Counted from the first letter of the stretch, positions 43,149 to 52,869 are shown. The stretch: DNA of 64,000 bases from Mesorhizobium caraganae (GCF_016836705.1 NZ_JAFCGY010000018.1:1-64000), one strand, 5' to 3'. Notes: generated by a model not told the origin, from the sequence alone. A program made the numbers and translations.

Positions 43149-43159
43149 TGGTCAGACCA
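43149..43159. promoter_or_regulatory. Candidate GntR/FadR-type operator 2
   Basis: TGGTCAGACCA is a perfect dyad matching TGGTNNNACCA, 74 bp from operator 1 (about seven helical turns). A lone half-site with CCGACCAA lies between them near 43119-43126. Confidence 0.6.
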
Positions 43160-43206
43160 ATTGTGCGATTTGGGCTTTTCCTTTCGCGAGCCTGCCCTTA
43201 GGATAG

Positions 43207-43237
43207 GGCCATTATTTCGTGATCCGAAATAATGGCC
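43207..43237. promoter_or_regulatory. Perfect 13-bp dyad in front of the PfpI-like gene
   Basis: GGCCATTATTTCG and CGAAATAATGGCC pair perfectly around TGATC and end 6 bp before the AGGGAGGAG ribosome binding site of the PfpI-like gene. It may be an operator for another regulator or an RNA hairpin controlling translation. It has no T-run. Confidence 0.6.
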
Positions 43238-43256
43238 AGCAAGGGAGGAGACCGGC

Positions 43257-43876
43257 ATGGCAGGCAAGAAGATATTGATGCTCGTTGGCGAGTTCAGCGA
43301 GGAGTATGAGATTTTCGTCTTTGAACAGGCCATGCATGCGGTTGGCCACACCGTCCACGTCGTCTGTCCCGACAAGAAGGCCGGCGACATATTGAAAACC
43401 TCGCTGCATGATTTCGAGGGCCACCAGACCTACACCGAAAAGCTCGGCCACGATTACATCTTGAACAAGACGTTTTCCGAGGTCGATCCGGCGCAATATG
43501 ATGCCGTCTATGCCGCCGGCGGGCGTGGTCCCGAATATATCCGCATCGACAAAAGGGTGCAGGCGTTGGTCAGGCATTTCCACGAGACCGGCAAGCCGAT
43601 CTTCACCATCTGCCATGGTGTGCAGATCCTGATCGCGGTCACGGCGTGGTGCGCGGCCGGGAAGTCGCGGCGCTGCAATATTGCGAGCCGGAGGTGACGC
43701 TGGCCGGCGGCATCTACATCGATGTCGCGCCGACCGGCGCCCATGTCGACGGCAATCTGGTGTCGGCCAAGGGTTGGCCCGGCCTTGCCGCCTTCATGCG
43801 TGAATGCCTGAAGGTGCTTGGCACCGAGATCCGCGATGGCAAGGCGCTGATGCGCGACGAGCGCAAGGCCGCCTGA
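43257..43876 (+). pseudogene. DJ-1/PfpI family protein, frameshifted
   Basis: The first frame (43257-43640) encodes a DJ-1/PfpI fold: KKILMLVGEFSEEYE, YDAVYAAGGRGPEY and the nucleophile elbow IFTICHGVQIL with the active-site cysteine. Near 43640 the homology moves to another frame and resumes as VVRGREVAALQYCEPEVTLA to a stop at 43876. One base appears missing in GCGGTC-ACGGC, where GTC GAC GGC is expected. The original protein would be about 206 aa. It is either a recent pseudogene or a sequencing error. Family members are glyoxalases, deglycases or chaperones. Confidence 0.85.
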
Positions 43877-43898
43877 GCTGCTCTTGGATAAAATCCCG

Positions 43899-43915
43899 CC
43901 GCGCCTCTGGCGCGG
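43899..43915. terminator. Short bidirectional hairpin between convergent genes
   Basis: CCGCGCC and GGCGCGG pair perfectly around a 3-nt loop, between the PfpI-like gene and the convergent desaturase gene. AAAAT on the left side provides a T-run for the minus strand. Confidence 0.6.
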
Positions 43916-43924
43916 TGGATTACT

Positions 43925-44947
43925 TCAGGCCATAGCCCGCGCTTCGCGAAACGAGATCAGCTTGCGGCGCTGTTCGTCCCACAGCGCCAGCTTGACGCAG
44001 CGCAGGCTGTCGAGCAGCGTGACGCGGCCGATGCCGCGCAGTTCCGGATAATCGCGCAGCACTTCCTGCAGCCGGTAGCCCGGCACCTTGGCCGAGAGAT
44101 GGTGGACGTGGTGGACGCCGATATTGCCGGTGAACCAGTTCAGCACCGCCGGCAGGTCGTAATAGGACGAGCCGTGCAACGCGGCATGCTGGAACTCCCA
44201 CTCTTCGTCCTTTGCCCATTCCGTCTCCTCGAACTGGTGCTGGACGTAGAATAGCCAGATGCCGGCGGAACCGGCGAGGACAACGATGGGCAGATGGACG
44301 ACCAGGAAAGCGCCGGGGCCGATCCACCAGATGAGGAGGGCTGCGGCAATCGCAATGGCTAGGTTTGTCGTCATCGACGACACCCAGGGCGTCAACCCGC
44401 CGCGCATCATGCCAATCGGCAGCCTTTGTTCGAAAATGAACAGCCAGATCGGCCCGAGGCCGAACATCACCAGCGGATGGCGGTAAAGACGATAGGCAAG
44501 GCGCCCGCGCCATGACAGGCGCCGGTATTCGGCCAAGGTCAGCGTGCGGATGTCGCCCATGCCGCGTTCATCAAGATTGCCGGCGCTGGCATGGTGCACC
44601 GCGTGGGCGCGCCGCCAGCAATCATAAGGCGTCAGCGTCAGCACGCCGAGCGCGCGGCCGATCCAGTCGTCGGCGGTGCGGTTGGCGAAGAAGGAGCCGT
44701 GGCCGCAATCGTGCTGGATCATGAAGATCCGCACCAGAAAGCCGGCGGCGGGAAGGATGAGGATCAGGCCCCACCAATGGCCGTAGGAATAGGCGGCCGA
44801 AGAGAGCGCCCACAGCGTGGCGAAAGGGATGAGGGTGATGGCCAGTTCTAGGCTGCTGCGCCGCCGGTCAGGCTTCTTGTAGCGCGCCAGAATCTTCAAC
44901 CAGGCGCGCTTGCTGTTGGCGGCCGTCTCGGGGGAAATCATGTTCAT
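43925..44947 (-). CDS. Fatty acid desaturase
   Basis: The product (about 340 aa) is a membrane di-iron desaturase with the three histidine boxes HDCGH, HAVHH and HHVHH (in GVHHVHHLSAKVPGYRL). Hydrophobic segments include WGLILILPAAGFLVRIF and NLAIAIAAALLIWW. It is most like acyl-lipid omega-6 (delta-12) desaturases or related beta-carotene hydroxylase-type enzymes. I take ATG 44947 or 44941 as start; the ATG at 44992 adds a non-family Cys-rich stretch. It introduces double bonds into membrane acyl chains. Confidence 0.92.
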   Translation of the reverse strand: MNMISPETAANSKRAWLKILARYKKPDRRRSSLELAITLIPFATLWALSSAAYSYGHWWGLILILPAAGFLVRIFMIQHDCGHGSFFANRTADDWIGRALGVLTLTPYDCWRRAHAVHHASAGNLDERGMGDIRTLTLAEYRRLSWRGRLAYRLYRHPLVMFGLGPIWLFIFEQRLPIGMMRGGLTPWVSSMTTNLAIAIAAALLIWWIGPGAFLVVHLPIVVLAGSAGIWLFYVQHQFEETEWAKDEEWEFQHAALHGSSYYDLPAVLNWFTGNIGVHHVHHLSAKVPGYRLQEVLRDYPELRGIGRVTLLDSLRCVKLALWDEQRRKLISFREARAMA

Positions 44948-45030
44948 CAGGAAGCATAGGCGGGGCTTGCCGCTGCCGCAAGGCAAGCTCACGCAAAATT
45001 ACTGCGCGTAATTGTCGCGCGATTGCGTCG

Positions 45031-45231
45031 CTATTGCCGGCGTTGACCGCCTGCCACGCTGGCTTCTATGCCGTCCAGACGGTTGAGCAGATCCCGAAAA
45101 TGCTCCGGAATGTCGGCCTCGGTTCGGAATGCCGGCAAGCTACGCAGGAAGCGCTTCGTTGCCTCGGTGCCGAACTGGCGCTTGATATCGGCGGCGAGCT
45201 CTTCGCTCCTGTCGCCCTTGTTGCCTGTCAT
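45031..45231 (-). CDS. Small hypothetical protein divergent from grpE
   Basis: The product (66 aa from ATG 45231, MTGNKGDRSEELAADIKRQF) is helical and charged. The C-terminal half, ADIPEHFRDLLNRLDGIEAS, faintly resembles the P-x-x-F-x-x-L-L-x-x-L-D pattern of NepR anti-sigma factors, but no PhyR or EcfG gene is nearby. The longer upstream open frame reads through the grpE promoter region and looks spurious. Function unknown. Confidence 0.6.
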   Translation of the reverse strand: MTGNKGDRSEELAADIKRQFGTEATKRFLRSLPAFRTEADIPEHFRDLLNRLDGIEASVAGGQRRQ

Positions 45232-45400
45232 TGTCCCAAAATCCTGTGTTGGCTTCGAAACTCCTCCAGCCACGGATGGTTCCCCCATAGCGGGGTATTG
45301 GCAAGCAAAGCCCGCAATCGCGGTAAAATTTGAATTAATTTCGAAAGACCTTCGCGATCCGTGCCAAGGTCCTCCGAACGGCCCCAAGCATCGCTTGCCC

Positions 45401-45429
45401 CTTGATTTTTGACCGCCAAACCTCGATAT
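45401..45429 (+). promoter_or_regulatory. Candidate grpE promoter
   Basis: CTTGAT (45401-45406) and CGATAT (45424-45429) are 17 bp apart, 41 bp before the grpE start. The hexamers resemble both rhizobial sigma-70 (CTTGAC/CTATAT) and RpoH promoters. Heat-shock control would be expected for grpE. Confidence 0.45.
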
Positions 45430-45469
45430 CGGGCGCAAATCCAAACCATTCGAATGACGGGAAACGGCG

Positions 45470-46099
45470 ATGAGCGACCAGGCAAAAGACGAACGCGCGC
45501 CCGAGGATATCGAAACGGCCGAGGCCGAGCGCACGCAAGGCGGCATCGACGGCGACTATGAAGCGCTGGTGCGGCTGCTGAAGGAAAACGAGGAACTGAA
45601 GGACCGCGCGCTGCGCGTCGCGGCCGAGATGGAGAATCTGCGCCGCCGCACCGCCCGCGACGTGCATGACGCGCGCGCCTATGCGGTGGCCAATTTTGCC
45701 CGCGATATGCTGTCGGTGTCGGACAATCTGCGCCGCGCACTCGATGCCATCCCGGCCGAGGCCAAGGCAGCCGGAGATGCCGGCTTCAGGGCGCTGATCG
45801 ACGGCGTCGAGATCACCGAGCGCGCCATGCTGTCGGCGCTTGAGCGGCACGGGGTGAAGAAGCTTGAGCCGGAAGGCGAGAAGTTCGACCCGAATTTCCA
45901 CCAGGCGATGTTCGAGGTGCCCAATCCCGATGTGCCGGCCAACACCGTGGTCCAGGTCGTGCAGCCGGGCTATTCGATCGGCGAGCGCGTGCTGCGGCCC
46001 GCCATGGTCGGTGTCGCCAAGGGCGGCCCCAAGATCGCGGCAGCCGAGGCGCCTGTCGAACCAGGCCCGGTGAACGAGCAGGCCGAGAAGGATGCGTAA
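45470..46099 (+). CDS. grpE: Nucleotide exchange factor GrpE
   Basis: The product (209 aa) releases ADP from DnaK in the heat-shock chaperone cycle. The acidic N-terminus leads into the long dimerising helix (LKENEELKDRALRVAAEMEN) with the family motif LRRRTARDV, and the C-terminal beta domain shows FDPNFHQAMFEVPNPD and VVQVVQPGYSIGERVLRPA. The stop codon is directly followed by a tandem-repeat array. Confidence 0.97.
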   Translation: MSDQAKDERAPEDIETAEAERTQGGIDGDYEALVRLLKENEELKDRALRVAAEMENLRRRTARDVHDARAYAVANFARDMLSVSDNLRRALDAIPAEAKAAGDAGFRALIDGVEITERAMLSALERHGVKKLEPEGEKFDPNFHQAMFEVPNPDVPANTVVQVVQPGYSIGERVLRPAMVGVAKGGPKIAAAEAPVEPGPVNEQAEKDA

Positions 46100-46109
46100 A
46101 TAAGGCATT

Positions 46110-46224
46110 AGGGGAGTAAGGCAGTAGGGCAGTAGGGAAGTAGGGCAGCAGGGAAGTAGGGAAGGGAGCCGTACCAGTGGTGCGGCTTCGTGCTAAACAT
46201 ACTGCCCTACTGCCTTACTCCCCT
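46110..46224. repeat. Octamer tandem array with perfect 25-bp inverted repeat
   Basis: Five consecutive AGTAGGGN units (46123-46162, one with C for T) follow grpE. The left end (46110-46134) is a perfect 25-bp inverted copy of 46200-46224, so the whole element can fold into a long hairpin. It ends 8 bp before the TRIC-type gene start. A related heptamer array lies on the far side of that gene. Confidence 0.9.
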
Positions 46225-46232
46225 GGTCTGCC

Positions 46233-46865
46233 ATGAATCCCATCGACCTCCTCGACTATGCTGGCGTCGCCGTCTTTGCGGCGACCGGGGCGCTGGCGGC
46301 TTCGCGCAAGCAGCTCGACATTATCGGCTTCCTGTTCCTGGCCAGCGTCACCGGCATCGGCGGCGGCACACTGCGCGACGTCATCCTCAACCTGCCCGTC
46401 TTTTGGGTCGGCAACTCGGGCTATGTGCTGATCTGCGCGGCGGTTGCGGTGCTGGTCTTCTTCATTGCCCACCGCGTCGAATCCCGCTGGAAATGGCTGC
46501 TCTGGCTCGATGCCATCGGATTGGCGGCCTTTTCGGTGATGGGCGCGGCCAAGGGGCTGGCGATCACCGGTTCCCCGGTCGTCTCCGTCATTATGGGCGT
46601 GCTGACCGCCACATTCGGCGGCATCCTGCGCGATCTGCTGGCCGGCGAGCCGTCGGTGCTGCTGAGGCCCGAAATCTACGTCAGCGCGGCGCTGGCGGGC
46701 GCCGGCCTCTACACGCTTGGCGATCTTATCGAATTGCCGCCGGTCGCCTCGGACCTTGCCGGCTTTGTCGCGGCTTTCCTGGTGCGTGGCGGCGCGCTCA
46801 AATTCGGCTGGACGTTTCCGTCCTACAAGAGCCGGCCGGGACGGCGGCCGGAGGATATTCCGTAA
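46233..46865 (+). CDS. Trimeric intracellular cation channel (TRIC) family protein
   Basis: The product (210 aa) is a seven-helix membrane protein of the UPF0126/YicG family. It has two internally repeated glycine-rich halves: ASVTGIGGGTLRDVI and TATFGGILRDLLAGE, each with the GG...RD motif of prokaryotic TRIC channels. It probably conducts K+ or other cations. The gene is flanked on both sides by short tandem-repeat arrays, an unusual setting. Confidence 0.92.
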   Translation: MNPIDLLDYAGVAVFAATGALAASRKQLDIIGFLFLASVTGIGGGTLRDVILNLPVFWVGNSGYVLICAAVAVLVFFIAHRVESRWKWLLWLDAIGLAAFSVMGAAKGLAITGSPVVSVIMGVLTATFGGILRDLLAGEPSVLLRPEIYVSAALAGAGLYTLGDLIELPPVASDLAGFVAAFLVRGGALKFGWTFPSYKSRPGRRPEDIP

Positions 46866-46869
46866 GAGG

Positions 46870-47854
<985 letters not shown>

Positions 47855-48018
47855 GAGTGATTCTCCTTCGAGCCATCCCTCTTGGCACGGGGATACGGTG
47901 TAGGTGCAACAGGATTGTGACAGTACCGTGATACGGCGCAGCGGGCAATACTTCGTCGGCTGGCGAAAACCCTCAACCGGCTACCTTACGTGACGGCAGA
48001 GAGCACGTTGGGGCGGCC

Positions 48019-50310
48019 TCAGGCGGCCACCTGGCCTTCGACGGCATGGACCAGCGCGTCGGGGTCCAGCGGCTTGGTGACGAAGCCGCTGGCGCCATGG
48101 GCAAGCACTGTGTGGCGGGTCTTTTCCTGGCTGTCGGCCGAAAGCACCATGATCGGAACCGGCGGCACGGCCATTTCTTCCTCGTGGCGGCGGATGGCCG
48201 CGATTGCGTCCAGCCCGTCCATAACCGGCATGTGCAGATCCATCAGCACCACGTCGAAACGGTGTTTCAGCCCGGCTTCGGTGATTGCCTCGACCGCGGC
48301 CTTGCCGTTGCCGACGACTTTGACCCGATGCCCTGCCTTCAAAAGCGTGGCGCGGGCCAGCATGGCGTTGATGTCGTTGTCTTCGGCGATCAGCACCGAC
48401 AGGCCTTGATGGCGCGTGCCAGCGGCGCGAAGCGACGACGCGCCGCTTTTTTCCGGCTTCTTGGGCAGGGGTAAAGCAGGAGCATGGCTGGTCAACAGCA
48501 CGCGCAGCAGCGTTTCGCCGCGCACCGGCCTTGCCAGGAAGGTGGCGTAGCCGCTGGCGCGAAATTCGCCAAGCATGCCGCGGTCGGTCGGCGCGATCAG
48601 CGTGATCGCCTCACAATCGGCAAAGCCGCTCTGGCGCAGGCGTTTGAGCAGCCTGCCGTCGCTGTCTTCCATGGCGGCGTCGATCAACAGCGCGTCGCAA
48701 TGTTCGGCGAAAGGCGTCGCCTGGGAAGCGGTCGCGGCCACATCGACGGCGCCGCCATGGGCGCGGATGGCACGAGCGATAGCATCGGCCTCTACAGCGT
48801 TCTTCGACACGATAACGGCGCGCCGGCCAACGAGGATATTCTGCCGGTTCTGCGGCGCTTCGGTGGCCCCTGTGGCCGGGATTTCGAAGACGAATTCAGA
48901 TCCCTCGCCAAGCCGGCTCGACACCGAAATGGCGCCGCCCATGGCCGTCACCAGTCGTCTCGATATGGCAAGGCCGAGGCCGGCGCCGCCATGGGTGCGG
49001 GTCGAGGTGCCGTCGGACTGTTCGAATTCCTCGAAGATGCGCTCCATATCCTCTTCGCGCAGGCCAGGGCCGGTGTCGGCCACGGTGAAGCAGATGCGGT
49101 CGCTGGTCTCGGTGCGGGCCCGCGCGACCGAGACCAGCACGCCGCCGGTGTCGGTGAACTTGATCGCGTTGCCGATGAGGTTGAGCAGCACCTGCCTCAC
49201 TCTTCCCGGATCGGCCATGATCATCTGTGGCACGTCGGGCTCGACATGACAGCCGAGGCCGATGTTCTTGGCGAAGGCTTTCGCCGCCATCAGTTCGATG
49301 ATGTTGTCGGCAATCTCGCGCAAAGATGTCGGCTGCGGCTCCGGGTCGAAGCGACCGGCTTCGATCTTGGAATAGTCGAGCAGGTCCTCGATGAGCGCCA
49401 AGAGGGCGCTGGCCGAGGTCGAGACGGCGGCGACATAGGTGCGCTGCTCCGGCGACAGATTGGTGTCGGCCAGTAGCTTGGCCATGCCCATGATGCCGTT
49501 CATCGGCGTGCGGATCTCATGGCTGACGGTGGCGAGGAAGCGCGACTTGGCTTGGCTGGCATATTCGGCGCGCTCCCGCGCGGTGATGAGCGAGGATTCG
49601 GCACGTTTGCGGGCGGTGATGTCGCGCGCAATCGCCCGGTGCGAAACGGCGCCGCTGTCCTTGTCGCGCACCGACAGCTCGATCCACGAAAACCAGCGCG
49701 GACCGTTCGGCGTGCGGATGGAGACGTCGGTGGAACTCAGGCATTCGTGATCCGAAAAGGCGGCGTCGGGAACGACCCCGACATCGATGCCGAGGTCTGC
49801 CAGCGTCCTGCCTGCAAGATCGCGCTGATCGGTTCCGACGAGGCTGGCGAAAACCTTGTTGGCATAGACGATGTGGCCGTCGCGGTCGCGGTGGACGACG
49901 AGGTCGCCGAGCGCATCGATCAGCCCGCGAAAGCGCTCCTCGCTCTCCTGCATCTCCCACATGCGGTCGGCCAGCGTCTCGATCTCGGCGCGGCTGCGGG
50001 CTGCGGTTTCGTCGAGCAGGGCGGTCGCGCGGTGGACGGTGTGGCGGTTGCGCAGGTGCATGGCGACGCCGCCAAGGCCGGTCGCCAGCAGGCCGAGCGT
50101 GATGAAGATCGGCGCGCCGGTGAGGTGGGACAGGCCCGCAAGCACGACACTGGCGACCACGGTCAAGAACAGCAGGCCCTCGTGCGTGGCGCGCGGAAAA
50201 TCCGGCGCCAGCGGCGGTGGGACAACATGCTGCCGCTTCGGCGTCGCCGGGCTCGGCCCGTCGATGCTTTCGGCACGGTTCTTCTCTTTCCTGGCGGACT
50301 CCGCGATCAT
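48019..50310 (-). CDS. Hybrid sensor histidine kinase/response regulator
   Basis: The product (763 aa) has two adjacent N-terminal membrane helices (LLFLTVVASVVLAGLSHL and FITLGLLATGLGGVAMHL). A PAS domain (EERFRGLIDALGDLVVHRDR), HisKA (FLATVSHEIRTPMNGIMGMA) and an ATPase domain (NLIGNAIKF, DTGPGL, GAGLGLAIS) follow. A degenerate receiver (RRAVIVSKNAVEADAI) precedes an intact receiver (LIAEDNDINAM, VVLMDLHMPVMDG). It probably relays phosphate to an unlinked Hpt protein. The sensed signal is unknown. Confidence 0.94.
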   Translation of the reverse strand: MIAESARKEKNRAESIDGPSPATPKRQHVVPPPLAPDFPRATHEGLLFLTVVASVVLAGLSHLTGAPIFITLGLLATGLGGVAMHLRNRHTVHRATALLDETAARSRAEIETLADRMWEMQESEERFRGLIDALGDLVVHRDRDGHIVYANKVFASLVGTDQRDLAGRTLADLGIDVGVVPDAAFSDHECLSSTDVSIRTPNGPRWFSWIELSVRDKDSGAVSHRAIARDITARKRAESSLITARERAEYASQAKSRFLATVSHEIRTPMNGIMGMAKLLADTNLSPEQRTYVAAVSTSASALLALIEDLLDYSKIEAGRFDPEPQPTSLREIADNIIELMAAKAFAKNIGLGCHVEPDVPQMIMADPGRVRQVLLNLIGNAIKFTDTGGVLVSVARARTETSDRICFTVADTGPGLREEDMERIFEEFEQSDGTSTRTHGGAGLGLAISRRLVTAMGGAISVSSRLGEGSEFVFEIPATGATEAPQNRQNILVGRRAVIVSKNAVEADAIARAIRAHGGAVDVAATASQATPFAEHCDALLIDAAMEDSDGRLLKRLRQSGFADCEAITLIAPTDRGMLGEFRASGYATFLARPVRGETLLRVLLTSHAPALPLPKKPEKSGASSLRAAGTRHQGLSVLIAEDNDINAMLARATLLKAGHRVKVVGNGKAAVEAITEAGLKHRFDVVLMDLHMPVMDGLDAIAAIRRHEEEMAVPPVPIMVLSADSQEKTRHTVLAHGASGFVTKPLDPDALVHAVEGQVAA

Positions 50311-50401
50311 GCGGAAATCCTTGCCAGATAGAGATTATGGAAAAGCGCGGCGGATCGTTCGAATTTTAGCGGTCATGCATTTTTGGCGGTTTTCCGCATC
50401 T

Positions 50402-50444
50402 CATGGTCTTTTCCGAAAACCGGATTCCAATTTTCGGGATCATG
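50402..50444. repeat. Rhizobiales-type intergenic palindromic element
   Basis: The sequence from CATGGTCTTTTCCGAAAA to TTTTCGGGATCATG is an imperfect dyad around CCGGATTCC. As I remember it, this CATGATC..CGAAAA..CCGG element recurs in many intergenic regions of Rhizobium, Mesorhizobium and Brucella. It lies between acuI and the upstream end of the hybrid kinase gene. Function unknown; probably a mobile or mRNA-level element. Confidence 0.65.
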
Positions 50445-50454
50445 CTTCGGGAGC

Positions 50455-51444
50455 TCACATATCCACCACCACGCGGCCCCTGATCTTGCCGTCGACGATG
50501 TCGTGGGCGGCGGCGATGATGCCGTCGAAGCCGATTGTCGTCGACAGGCCGGCGAGCTTTTCCAGGTCGAGATCGGTGCCGATCCGGCGCCAGGCTTCCA
50601 GGCGCACCGCCTTGGGCGCCATCACCGAATCGATGCCAAGCAACGAGACGCCACGCAGGATGAAGGGTGCGACGCTCGACGGCAGATCCATGCCGCCGGC
50701 CAGGCCGCAAGCGGCGACCGCGCCGCCATAGGCGGTCATCGACAGCACATTGGCCAGCGTGTGGCTGCCGACGGCATCGATGCCGCCGGCCCAGCGCTCC
50801 TTGGCCAGCGGCTTGGCCGGCTGGGACAGTTCGTCGCGCGAAATCACTTCGGCGGCACCGAGGTCGATCAGATAGGGGCTTTCGGCGTTGCGGCCCGTCG
50901 AAGCGATGACATGGTAGCCGAGGCTGGACAGGATCGAGACCGCGACCGAGCCGACGCCGCCGGCCGCGCCTGTCACCACCACCGGTCCGCGGTCGGGCAG
51001 GATGCCGTGCCGCTCCAGCGCCATGACGCACAGCATCGCCGTATAGCCGGCGGTGCCGACCGCCATCGCGTCGTGGGCGCTGATGCCGTCGGGCAACGGC
51101 ACCAGCCAGTCGCCCTTGACACGGGCGCGCCCGGCATAGGCGCCGAAATGCGTTTCGCCGACACCCCAGCCGTTGAGGATGACCTTGTCGCCCTTGCGCC
51201 AGTCGGCATGCGAGGAGGAGATCACGGTGCCGGCGAAGTCGATGCCCGGCACCAGCGGCCAGCGGCGGATCACCGGCGCCTTGCCCGTGATCGCCAGCCC
51301 ATCCTTGTAATTGACCGTCGTCGCCTCGAGCGCGACGGTGACATCGCCTTCCATCAGATCGGTTTCGCTGAGATCGACGATTTCGACCGACTGCTTCTTG
51401 TCGGCATCGCGCGAAACGAGGATGGCTTTGAAGGTCTCGGACAT
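50455..51444 (-). CDS. acuI: Acrylyl-CoA reductase (AcuI/YhdH) family protein
   Basis: The product (329 aa) begins at ATG 51444 behind GAGGAG. It is an MDR enzyme with TTVNYKDGLAITGKAPVIRR, PGIDFAGTV and the Rossmann motif VVVTGAAGGVGSVAVSIL, which identify the AcuI/YhdH branch. It probably reduces acryloyl-CoA to propionyl-CoA with NADPH, protecting against this reactive intermediate. The ATG seven codons upstream lacks a ribosome binding site. Confidence 0.88.
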   Translation of the reverse strand: MSETFKAILVSRDADKKQSVEIVDLSETDLMEGDVTVALEATTVNYKDGLAITGKAPVIRRWPLVPGIDFAGTVISSSHADWRKGDKVILNGWGVGETHFGAYAGRARVKGDWLVPLPDGISAHDAMAVGTAGYTAMLCVMALERHGILPDRGPVVVTGAAGGVGSVAVSILSSLGYHVIASTGRNAESPYLIDLGAAEVISRDELSQPAKPLAKERWAGGIDAVGSHTLANVLSMTAYGGAVAACGLAGGMDLPSSVAPFILRGVSLLGIDSVMAPKAVRLEAWRRIGTDLDLEKLAGLSTTIGFDGIIAAAHDIVDGKIRGRVVVDM

Positions 51445-51526
51445 TTTTTCTCCTCGGTCAGGCAAAGGCTGGCCGGAGTGTGCGGCGACCGTCCGGCTAG
51501 GTCAATTGGTCAAAAGAGGCGGGCGT

Positions 51527-52015
51527 TCAAGCGTCGGGGCTCTGCGGATTGGCCTCGCGCCGCCAGCCGATGAACTCGTCGAAGACGATCAGCACGGCGC
51601 CGACCGAAATGCAGGCGTCGGCGAGGTTGAAGACGGCGAAGGACCATACCGGCGTGTGGAACAGTATGTAATCGATGACGTGGCCGTAGACGGCGCGGTC
51701 GATCAGATTGCCGAGCGCCCCACCGATGATCAGCGCAAAGCCGATGCGGGCCAGCACATGGCCGGCCGGGGTGCGCGTCGCCAGATAAAGCACGAAGGCG
51801 ACGACGAGAACGGCAATGACGACCAGGCCGGTGTCGCCGAAGGACGAGAACATCGAAAAGGCAATGCCGGTGTTGTAGGTGCGGTAGAGCGCCAGGAACG
51901 GCACCAGATCGAGCTTTTCCTGGAAAGCGAGGCCGGTTTCGACCAGATGCTTTATCCATTGGTCGAGCGCGATTGCCGCTACCACCAGCAGCGCGTAGGG
52001 GGACCATGATTTCAC
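51527..52015 (-). CDS. lspA: Lipoprotein signal peptidase II
   Basis: The product (162 aa) is a four-helix membrane aspartyl protease that cleaves prolipoprotein signal peptides. Family motifs are visible: DQWIKHLV, NTGIAFSMF, GGALGNLIDRAVYGHVIDYI (first catalytic Asp region) and FAVFNLADACISVG (second catalytic Asp). Its start overlaps the stop of the upstream rRNA methyltransferase gene by 4 bp. Confidence 0.96.
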   Translation of the reverse strand: MKSWSPYALLVVAAIALDQWIKHLVETGLAFQEKLDLVPFLALYRTYNTGIAFSMFSSFGDTGLVVIAVLVVAFVLYLATRTPAGHVLARIGFALIIGGALGNLIDRAVYGHVIDYILFHTPVWSFAVFNLADACISVGAVLIVFDEFIGWRREANPQSPDA

Positions 52016-52869
52016 GATTTAGCGTCCTCGGGAGCAAGCTTCAGGGCGCCGCGCCGGATCTCGAACAGCATGACGCCGGTGGCGACCGCGAGGTTGAGTG
52101 AATCGGCGCGGCCGGACTGCGGAATCCGGAGCAGCCGGTCGCAGCTTTCGGCCAGATTGTCGGGCAGGCCCTGCTGTTCATTGCCCATCATCAGCAGCAC
52201 CGGACCCCTGGAGAAATCGACCGAGCGGTAATCGACCGCGCCTTTCAGATGGGTGCCGACGACGAGGCCTGAGAAGCTGTTTCGCCAGGCCAGGAACGCT
52301 TCGGACGTGGCCCTGGTTACCGGCACAGCGAAGATCGAGCCCATGGTGGCGCGTACGGTTTCGACGGAGAAAGGATCGGTGGTCTCGCCGACCAGGATGA
52401 CTCCTTTGGCGCCGACAGCATCGACGGTGCGGATGACGGTGCCGAGATTGCCGGGGTCGCGCACCCGGTCGAGCGCCACCCAGACATCGCCGTCGTGGGC
52501 GCGGATGTCCTTCAACGGCAGAAGTTTCTGCTGGAAGACGCCGACCACCATTTGCGGATTGTCGCGGCGGGTGATGGCGACCAGCACCTTTTCCGACACT
52601 TCGAGCACGGTGCCGCCGGCGGCAACCGTGCGCGCCGCTACCTTTTCGACCGCCGCATTGCCACGACCGGCCTTGGCGAAGACCAGCGTCTTGATCGACC
52701 AGCCGAGGTCGAGCGCGTCGATGACCAGCTTCAACCCTTCGGCCATGAAGGCATTCTGCTGGTCGCGGAATTTCTTCTGGGCGAGCGCCTTGATGTCCTT
52801 GATCAACGGGTTGGCGAGGCTGGTGACTTCCTTCACCTGCCCCGGCGCGCCGGCGTGCCGCTCATTCAT
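52012..52869 (-). CDS. TrmH/SpoU family RNA 2'-O-methyltransferase
   Basis: The product (285 aa) has an N-terminal substrate-binding region (SLANPLIKDIKALAQKKFRD) and a SPOUT knot: motif 1 RDPGNLGTVIRTVDA, motif 2 LLMMGNEQQGLP and motif 3 SLNLAVATGVMLFE. It probably methylates a ribose in 23S rRNA or tRNA. It forms a leftward operon with lspA and an RlmI-like gene. Confidence 0.93.
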   Translation of the reverse strand: MNERHAGAPGQVKEVTSLANPLIKDIKALAQKKFRDQQNAFMAEGLKLVIDALDLGWSIKTLVFAKAGRGNAAVEKVAARTVAAGGTVLEVSEKVLVAITRRDNPQMVVGVFQQKLLPLKDIRAHDGDVWVALDRVRDPGNLGTVIRTVDAVGAKGVILVGETTDPFSVETVRATMGSIFAVPVTRATSEAFLAWRNSFSGLVVGTHLKGAVDYRSVDFSRGPVLLMMGNEQQGLPDNLAESCDRLLRIPQSGRADSLNLAVATGVMLFEIRRGALKLAPEDAKS

